In this document: in pieces, positions 57,029-64,000 of the stretch | How positions within the stretch are numbered: position 1 is the stretch's first letter | How the letters are laid out: the number at the start of each line of letters is the position of its first letter | Origin: Sambucus nigra | Taxonomy: Eukaryota > Streptophyta > Magnoliopsida > Dipsacales > Adoxaceae | Direction of reading: 5' to 3' | Assembly: GCA_949130495.1 (NCBI GenBank) | Contig: OX422208.1 | Coordinates: forward strand, 400,823,885-400,887,884 | DNA: 64,000 nt | Notes under the pieces: generated by a model | Databases searched by the model: none | The model's input: the letters and a program-made list of their open reading frames with translations, nothing else | What the model was told of the DNA's origin: nothing | Position numbers and translations under genes: made by a program

Positions 57029-59699
57029 TGATAAGCACCCAAAACTGTACAATTTATACCCCAAATAGATGTATTTTAGTTGCTATTTCTCGACAATATG
57101 GGTCTTATGCGCTTAAATGTTTAATATGCAGGTTTAATGCACGTTGCGGTGTTCAAGCGCGTATTTCAAGGCAATTGTGCATTTTAATGGAGCTAAATAC
57201 CCTTATCTTGTACCCCAATTACCTCTCCCGTACCCTAACCCGAGCCTTAACCTAGCCAAACTTATCCCAAGCCTGTGTGTGTTTTATTTGTGTCATTTTA
57301 TTATTTTTTAGATTTTTAGTTTGAGTCTTTTCTATTTTTAGGATTTATTTTAGAATTTTTAGATTTTATTTTCTATTTTTCTATTTTATTTTTTTTAATT
57401 TAATTTTATTTTGATTTTTATTAGTTTCTAGTTTTATTTTATTTTATTAAGATTTTAATTTTTAGGATTTCATTTATTTTTTAGTTTATTAGATTTTATA
57501 TTTTTTTTAGGACTTTAGTTTTTAAAGTTAATAGATTTATATTTATATTTTTATTTTCATTTCATTTCTTTTTATTTTTATTTTTATTGAGTCTTTATGT
57601 TATTATTTTTAGTATAGTAATTTAATTTTTACATTTTTAGTTTTTATAAGCTTTATTTTATTACTTAGATTTTATTTTTAGTTTTATTTTATTAGGGTCC
57701 AAACTAATACACACACACACACTTAATACCCATTACACCTAAACCTAACCCTCACCTAAACCCCCTACACCACACACACCCAATACCCCCCTTCATCTTC
57801 AACCTACAACCCCTCTCTCTCCTCTCTCCTCTCTCCTCACCCACCATTAACAAACACAAAACCCACCACTACCTTAACCCCTGACCTGCAAAATCCGGCA
57901 GCTCCTTCCCTATCACCGCCGGCGTCCCGACCTCACGCCGTCCTCTCTCCTCTCTCCCAACCGCCTCACCTTCCCTCTCTTCTCTCCTTCTATCCCACCG
58001 CCGGCAGCCACAAGCTGCCATAGCCATCGACACCCGCCGAAATCCCAGTCCCAGTCGCGACCTGGATCTGTCGATCCCAAACCCGCCGGCAACTCTCTCC
58101 CTCACTCCGCGAAACAGCCCCAGCGCCGACCACCATCTCCGCCAGTCGCGACCCAAGCCGGCGGTGCCTCCTCAACTGATCGCAACCCCTCCGACCTGCT
58201 ACCCTAAGCAACCCGAACCGAACCCCACATCCCAAGTAGGTCTGGCCAGTTCGTCAACCCGATTCACCCTCTGATGCGACATCCTTCTCCGACCCATATC
58301 CGGGTCTGCCCCAACATCAGACCCCCAAACCCATTTTTAATACCAAAGACCCACTTTCTAACCCATTTCCCATTTCTCCTAAGTCACGATTTCTCCACCT
58401 GCTATATCCCTAGCCAAATAAACCAAAAGCCAAATAACAAAACCCACATGTGCCAAAACTAACTTACCACCTTTTACCCAAAATACCCCCCAACTACCTT
58501 TCTAACCCCAATACCCATTATACCCCCATTTAACAAATCAGATTTTATCCTCACCACCCTCACCCACATGACCTCACACCCCTCACGTGCACATCCTTAT
58601 TTTACCAATTTAACCCCTTAGCTCCAATTGCATATAAAAGAAGACCTCAAGGCCATTTGAAAGGGATCTCAAATTAGTTTTAAGCTAGGTGTGATAAAAT
58701 TCTCCCCACCCCTCTATGTTGAGTATTTGCATTTTTAGCAAATACCTCAATATAGAGGTGTGTGTTGAAAATTATCTCTTGGATGAATTTCACCCCACCC
58801 ATCTATTATGAATTTTTGCATTTTTAGCAATTATTTCATAATAGATTGATGTAGTGAAATTTATCCCTTATGGGAGGTAAATTCTAACCCATTACTTTAT
58901 GTTGAGATTTTGCATTTTTAGCAATTATCTCAATATAAATTAATTATCTAAAATTTATTTCTTTGGGTGAATTCTAATGTATAATTTTATAATTTTAGGA
59001 TTTGCATTTTTAGCAAATCTCTTTTATTATTTAGTTATCCATTATGAATTCATCCACTATCCTTTTACTTTTTAGTTTGTAATTTTTAGTTTAGATTCAA
59101 TAAATACATGAGTGAGGGATTATGATTGAGTGATTTTTAATGTGTAATTGAGAGATTGTTGATGCAAATGAAGATTCCATTTCAATTCAAGGCTCAAATT
59201 GGTTTGATCTATTCCTCTCTTTTACTTTTAGTTTAATCCTCACATGCTTTCAATTATGTATCTCATATTTTTGGATGATGATTATTGAGGGCTAATCTCC
59301 CATTTACGGGATGAAATTTTGAAGCCCTCATGAGTCCAATTTAGTTAGTTTACTTTTTAGCTCAATTTTATTTACCTAATTTTTATTAGCTTTTACATCT
59401 TAATTAGTAGTTATAAAAATTAGTATAGTTAGTTAGTTAAAATATTCCCTTGAAAAATTCATAAAAAAATAGAAAAAGTAAAAATAGAAAAAAATATAAT
59501 AAAATGCAAATGAATCTATATATATGTCCTCTCCAATTTTGTGTTTCACCCTTAGATATGGATTGACTCCCTTACTTACCTCTACACTAGTTTTGTTATA
59601 ATTTTGTAGGTTCAAGGGAAATTTTGATGGATAGAGAAGTTGCACAACGACAAAATCTACATGAGAAGTAATTTTTCTTTTTATCACTTATTTCAAGGA
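57029..59699 (+). mobile_element. ~2.67 kb insertion in the PMD gene, LTR-like
   Basis: The reading LAAFLYTY stops at 57028 and SPAGHFPSS resumes near 59704. Joining them through TTATT, which is present on both sides (57025-57029 and 59700-59704), restores the PMD pattern, so TTATT is a likely target duplication. The insert starts TGATAAGCACCC, as in some Athila/Tat-type LTRs, and ends TTATTTCAAGG. It has a T-rich part (57290-57700), an (AC)n run, a GC-rich island (57870-58270) and tandem stem-loops (58711-59035). There is no coding frame I trust. A solo LTR is my best guess, but the CA end is not exact. Confidence 0.6.
58711..59035 (+). repeat. Four tandem stem-loops with a conserved ATTTTTA apical loop
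   Basis: The 11-mer GCATTTTTAGC occurs at 58729, 58818, 58912 and 59004, at steps of 89, 94 and 92 bp. In each case the DNA on either side is self-complementary: stems 58711-58730/58738-58758, 58801-58819/58827-58846, 58894-58913/58921-58940 and 58981-59005/59013-59034. The fourth is weaker away from the loop. Stem sequences differ between copies but stay paired, for example GAGTATTTGC/GCAAATACCTC in the first and ATTATGAA/TTCATAAT in the second. The loop is identical in all four. Confidence 0.85.
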
Positions 59700-61849
59700 T
59701 TATTCCCCCGCTGGCCACTTTCCCAGTTCACAGGATGTGAGAGTACCCCGTATTTGTTGTTGGAAGAATAAGAGTGTGAAGAAACCTCTTTTAACTCTGA
59801 TTGGCCGAGCTGAGAGATTCAATCCTCGCCCTTATGTTGGGGTAAGCCATTTTCTACCAACAATTTCTTTAGTGAAGAGGAGCTCCCCATTGCTCCTATC
59901 GAAGAAGCCATTGCCAAAAATTTCCCCGAGCATAGTGTCTTCCTATTGTTGATCCCTTCCTATTTACCTTCATATACCGAGTGGTCATCATTTTACTCTT
60001 TTTATATCCCCCACAGGGTAGCCATGCAGTATGGCTACGATCAAAGGGGGGCCCATGTTAAGTCATTTTACACGAGAGAAGCCCACTAACTTTTCGTTTG
60101 CTTGTTCGAATTTCCTTACGTCTACTATTGCTGGTTTGTGTTCCCATTATCCTGCTAACCCCATAATCCCGAGAAAGAGAGATCGAGGAGGGAGATCAGA
60201 TTTTTATATCAATGTATTATGGCAGAACCAATTGGTTTATTTCCAAACTAACTTTCTCAAGGAACCCGGTTATCCCAAAGTTGAGAGATTTATGTCCACT
60301 GAGTTGGGTTTGAGAAACTGCACCACCCAATCATCTGTTTTTCCCCTCAGTATAGCCAATACCAGTGCTCCCCCTGAGCTGCCTCCCTCGACGCCTGTGG
60401 ATCAGGAAGTTGTAAAGAGAAAGGGGGCCACTCAATCCTCCATTCTTTCGACCGATGTTGTCCCTGGTCCTTTGAGGCTGGTTGGAAGGACTGAGTCTCC
60501 TCGCGTTGCTTTAACTGGTGCAGCAGTTAGGGCCACTCGAAAGGCACCCTTGAAGAAAATTTTAAACCCACTCCACAGCCTCCGTTAGTCTCTTCTCCTG
60601 ACCCAAATATTTCCAATGCGGTGAGCTAGATGGTGGATCATCTTTGCCAGACTTGGGAACATTTTAGCAAAGAATATCGAGCTTTCATGTCAGCCGAGAT
60701 GTCTGCTCGCGGGTTTTCTTATGCCCCCCAATCTGCTGAGGGTAGTAAAAAGAGGAAAGATATTAGCCCCTTCAAGCTTGTGATGGAGGAGTCGAGCGGG
60801 TCTAGTGAGGAGGAGATTTATGAGAAGCATTTGTCTGGGGAGATGTTAGTGAAGGTGATGATGAGGATGAGGAAGGAGAGGAAGAAGAGGAAGAAAAAGA
60901 AGATGAAGAAGAGAAAGAGGAAGAGGAAGAGGAGGAAGAGACTACCTTAGTACGTAGGCGTAGGTTGAGGGTAATGGTTTCTTCCTTAAAACCTGCCTCG
61001 CCCCCTCCCCCCAACAAGATTAAGAAACCGTTGAGGATGTGATGGAGGAAGAGGTAAGTCTCTTACATATCTTACCCTAAGTGCCATCCTTTTATTCATT
61101 CTTTCTTATGTTGATTTCCTCAGTTTGTTGTAATTTTCTATTTTTCTTCTTTCAGGTTGGTGTGCAGGTAGATGCACGTGATGGTGCTAAGGAAAATATC
61201 CCTCTCAAAGAAGCTGCCCCTACTATTTCTCAGCTAGTCACCAATTTCCCCCTACGGGAAGTTGTATCCTATACTTCATCTAGTGGAAACTATTCCCCTA
61301 AACCTTTTTTTTTTCACGAGCAGGCTGGCCTTAAAAGGGGTGTACTGTCGGCGAAATTTATTGAAGCTGTGCCCGTACCTATTGTTGATGTGACTTCGAT
61401 GCCTTTGGTAAGCCTTTATTTTTTGCACTTATCCCCCCCTTTAATTCTCCCTCGATTATTCTGATTCAATTTTTTCTTTTCTTTCCTTCTTTAGGCTCCC
61501 ACGCCTGTTTCGACCGTTCCGTGGTGTCTCCACCTTCAAACGATCAAATGCTTGTTAATTTATTCTGGCCTTCGATTTCAAACCTAGAAGGTGTTGATCC
61601 AGTTGCAGTTGCCCCATGAGAGGGTGAATAAGAGCATGTTATTGAGACAGTGGAGGATAGGCAGGAGCGAGTAGTTGAGTTTGTGGAGAATGTGATTTCC
61701 CCTCAAATTCATCCCCCATTGGTGGCCCCCGAGGTGATTGGCGAGGAGGACGTGGTTCATATGGCCACTCGTGAGTTTGGAGAGGAGCGACAACCTGAGG
61801 TATTTCCACTCTTCTATATATCTTTTGTATATAGATATATTAGCTTTAA

Positions 61850-62150
61850 GATCAAAATCTCCCATAATCGCGGGTCAGGAGGGCCTAGGAATGTAGGACT
61901 TCATATATCATAAATCTCCCATAACCGAGGGTCAGGTGGGCCTAGTCTCATAGGCATAAATCTCCCATAACCGAGGGACCTAGTCTTATAGGCATAAATC
62001 TCCCATAACCGAGGGTCAGGCGGGCCTAGTCTTATAGGCACAAGTAACCCCATAGCTGAGGGTCAGGTGGGCCTAGTCTTATAGGCATAAATCTCCCATA
62101 AACGAAGGTCAGGTGGGCCTAGTCTTATAGGCATAAATCTCCAAGTTAGG
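61850..62150. repeat. ~38-57 bp tandem repeat in a PMD-gene intron
   Basis: The unit ATAAATCTCCCATAACCGAG, then GGTCAGGTGGGCCTAGTCTT, then ATAGGC recurs about seven times from 61853 to 62143. Spacing varies because some copies lack the GGTCAGGTGGGC part. The array sits in the intron between the donor at 61800 and the acceptor at 62215. Confidence 0.9.
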
Positions 62151-63183
62151 ATTATATATTTTTTCATTCTTTCCTTTTTCTTTATTGTTAACTTCGACTA
62201 TTTGCTGTATTTTAGGTGAGGGTCGATCAACTAGCATCTCATAGGCTCGAAGTGGAGCCTGTTGTTAAGGAGTGAGTTCAAGCACCAATAGCATCTTCAC
62301 GTGCAACTGCTTCTTTGGGTGGGGCCCATGTACTTGGTGATATTTCTTCAATCAGCATTCCTTATGTGCAAGCAAGCGATAGTTCTTTTGATACTCGACG
62401 ACCATCTGCCAATGATAGCATTTTCAATATTCATCCGCCTGAGGCATCCCCCGAGGTGGCTGTGTTGCAAACTTTGGCTAGCTTACCTTTTGTTATGACT
62501 GATGGTCCCCGTTTCTTGATCGAGCGATTGCTAGCTCTCTTTCCTTCGACCTTTACTATTCGTTGTCTGCATCCACTTCGTGGGATTATGGTTGGTCGAT
62601 TTTTTGGGCTCACGATGGTATTAAAGGACATTCTCAGCACCCCCTTATGTCTCTTATCCCTAACACTGTCAAAACTTTATTGGGTAGGGTTAACGCATTA
62701 ACCAATTATGGTTTTTCCCTGACCTGGATGGTGGAGTTGCTACGGAGTTTCAAAAAAAGCGATCTTCCCATCATCTATAATCGCCTACAGAATTCCCATC
62801 GCGAGTAGGTGGTTGTCTTTGAAGAACCCGTGGGCCTGGAATTCCAGTTGTTGGTGGCTGAGCAAGCAGCAAAAGAGGCTCGCGAGGCAGTTGCTCGTGC
62901 GGAGGCACAGTTGGTTGAAAAAGAGCAGGATCTAAAAACCATCTACCAGGCTCAAGAAAGTCGCCAGAAGAATCTAGATGACTTTGTTACAGAGTAGAGC
63001 CAACTTGAGAAGAATCTTCCCCCACATCACCACTGGCTATTTGGTTCGGATAATCTTCATTTTATTATGGACGACCCCTAGCTTCATTATCCGATGTTTA
63101 TTTTGTTGGTCTTGCCCTTTTCTATGAACTTTTGAATTTTTTTTCTAACTTGGTTGTAACCACAAATGCTATCGTTTATTTGA

Positions 63184-63189
63184 AATAAA
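63184..63189 (+). terminator. Polyadenylation signal of the PMD gene
   Basis: AATAAA within TTGAAATAAAGAAAC, 187 bases after the last coding stop at 62995-62997, preceded by a T-rich stretch. It lies 262 bp short of the oppositely oriented integrase stop, so the two genes end tail to tail. Confidence 0.5.
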
Positions 63190-63450
63190 GAAACATTGGA
63201 AAGTTTGGTGCTTCCTTTCCTTTATATTGTTTAATTGATTATTAACTATGCTTACACATCAATGCTAATTAACTCAAATACAATAAAGGGATCAATCAAT
63301 GAACTTGTGAAAATAAAATATTGATCTAGCATATGCCTTCCGAATTTTACTTCTGACTATATTAAATGGGCGAGCCCAATTGCTTTAAAGTGTATATCTA
63401 TAGTTTAACACAAAAAGTAAGTCATTGAACAGAAGTGACAGGACATACAT

Positions 63451-64000
63451 TCAGACGTAATAAATCTTCATCCACTTGTTGTTCAATTTGAAAGTCACAC
63501 GCTTAGATTTCTCGCAGTAGCCCGAATCATGGGTTACTCGAACGATATAAGGCCCTTCCCAGTTTGCTTTGAACTTTGGTAGAGACAAACCTCTTATGTG
63601 TCTCGTGCATGCTTTTAGAACCAAGTCTCATTCTCTGAACTTCCTTGGCCTCACCAATTGGTCATAAGATCTAGATAACTGCTTCCTATATATCTCGAAA
63701 TGTCTTGTGGCGTTATCCCTGTGTTCTTCCAAGGCTTCGAGTTGTATATGGAGACTGTGAGGGAGAATATCACTTCGTAGGTTATAACGAGTTGAAGGTA
63801 CCTCGAGCTCGACCGACAGCACAACTTCTACCCTAAATACCGGGAAAATGGTTTTTACCCTGTTGGCTTTCTCTTCATCGTTCGATAGGCCCATAGAACT
63901 TCGGGGATCTTATCATCCCATGTGCCAAGGAAGTCCTCTAGCATCTTTTCCAAAATATTCACTATCATCTTGCTGGTAGCTTCTGCTTTACCGTTTCATT
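63451..64000 (-). pseudogene. Ty3 integrase C-terminal end (Tat lineage), cut by window edge
   Basis: Minus-strand text: FGKDARGLPWHMG (a decayed W-x-x-E-L-P-x-V-L-W segment), then MGLSNDEEKANRVKTIFPVF, VEVVLSVELEVPSTRYNL, LEALEEHRDNATRHFEIYRK, QLSRSYDQLVRPRKFRE, a TGA, then DLVLKA, FKANWEGPYIV and MKIYYV with a stop at 63451. E-x-x-R-D-x-A, Y-x-x-x-V-R-P-R-x-F and W-E-G-P-Y are the C-terminal integrase blocks of Athila/Tat-type gypsy elements. There is no chromodomain after WEGPY, unlike elements A-C. The in-frame TGA and frameshifts show decay. Confidence 0.85.

Larger units (their letters stand above)
55999..62997 (+). pseudogene. Plant mobile domain (PMD) / coiled-coil protein gene, antisense in the Tat element
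   Basis: Starts MAPVKRTLSVRGASLATQAR. After a frameshift near 56350 the PMD core appears: LVSRWSHRSHTFVATWDEFT, VTPEDVCELLGVEVVG. It continues with YSEVIRYFYFIEEKAIAREA and IELARYIWVMLSKVYLLGKP, is interrupted by an insertion (57029-59699), and resumes HFPSSQDVRVPRICCW, IGRAERFNPRPYVG and IPHRVAMQYGYDQRG. A poly-Glu/Asp stretch (60840-60945) follows. Splice sites look intact: exons end at 61053, 61407 and 61799 (GT donors); exons start at 61156, 61495 and 62216 (AG acceptors). The last exon ends in a coiled coil, LVAEQAAKEAREAVARAEAQ and LVEKEQDLKTIYQ. Stops (62806, exon 3) and frameshifts disable it. PMD occurs in transposon proteins and in host genes for development and silencing; its role here is unknown. 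Confidence 0.8.
54099..64000 (-). mobile_element. Tat-lineage Ty3/gypsy element with antisense plant-mobile-domain gene (partial)
   Basis: Minus-strand order from the right edge: integrase end (64000-63451), a plus-strand antisense gene (55999-62997), polypurine tract (55465-55455), 3' LTR (55454-54099). The rest of pol, gag and the 5' LTR lie beyond the window. Tat-lineage elements (Ogre, Retand, TatI-III) are known for extra reading frames, some antisense, between pol and the 3' LTR; this arrangement fits. A second, ~2.67 kb insertion sits inside the antisense gene. The target duplication cannot be checked because the other end is outside. Confidence 0.75.

Noticed and set aside
57720..57775. 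CCTAAACCTAACC-like text resembling telomere repeats
   Set aside because: Only a few imperfect units inside a C-rich stretch; not a telomeric array.
57869..58156. Arg/Gly-rich minus frame in a GC-rich stretch
   Set aside because: GC-rich DNA gives few stops; the composition is low-complexity and there is no domain.
60802..61017. Poly-Ser minus frame
   Set aside because: Shadow of the acidic Glu/Asp tract of the PMD gene on the plus strand.
61850..62150. Possible CRISPR-like array
   Set aside because: Units abut or vary through internal deletions, with no unique spacers, in a plant intron; it is a simple tandem repeat.

Overview
The window looks like intergenic DNA of a large, AT-rich flowering-plant genome, probably a eudicot. 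It is a layered stack of transposable elements and I see no intact host gene. The evidence is: paired long direct repeats with TG...CA ends, target duplications and initiator-Met primer sites; broken Ty3/gypsy and Ty1/copia gag-pol reading frames; a CACTA-type ULP1-like peptidase; a Helitron end; and a plant mobile domain gene. I see no rRNA, tRNA, CRISPR or bacterial-style operon. Most reading frames over 60 codons are shadows or duplicated LTR sequence. Nearly every coding stretch carries stops or frameshifts.

Layout. 1-1051: AT-rich DNA with a ~68 bp minisatellite. 1052-8048: a complete minus-strand LTR element with two ~3.0 kb LTRs, a ~0.93 kb non-coding interior and perfect ATTTC target duplications. 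8510-10587: a truncated minus-strand copia element (gag plus 5' LTR). 10640-23375: a 5'-truncated plus-strand Ty3/gypsy element (A), whose integrase is split by a minus-strand, internally deleted Ty3 relative (B, 11106-19999).

24076-48835: a degraded CACTA-type element on the plus strand. It is split by a gag-remnant Sirevirus-like element (24741-29900) and by a full-length minus-strand Ty3/gypsy element (C, 31792-45477, AGTGT target duplications), the latter sitting inside an older LTR. One LTR of element C holds a ~2.3 kb Helitron carrying two captured host-gene fragments, one being the C-terminus of an AZG-type purine permease. 48990-54098: the 3' part of a minus-strand Sirevirus-like element with an env-like frame and an array of polypurine tracts.

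54099-64000 (continuing off the edge): a minus-strand Tat-lineage Ty3 element. Its 3' LTR is at 54099-55454 and the end of its integrase at 63451-64000. Between them lies a plus-strand, antisense, multi-exon gene with a plant mobile domain and C-terminal coiled coil, with its own TATA box and polyadenylation signal. That gene is itself split by a ~2.67 kb insertion containing four tandem stem-loops that share one apical heptamer.

The most interesting points are the antisense plant-mobile-domain gene in the Tat element, the tandem stem-loop array, the gene-capturing Helitron, and the recurrence, in unrelated LTR families, of family-specific clusters of short palindromes. All boundaries come from reading the sequence by eye; lineage names are inferences.
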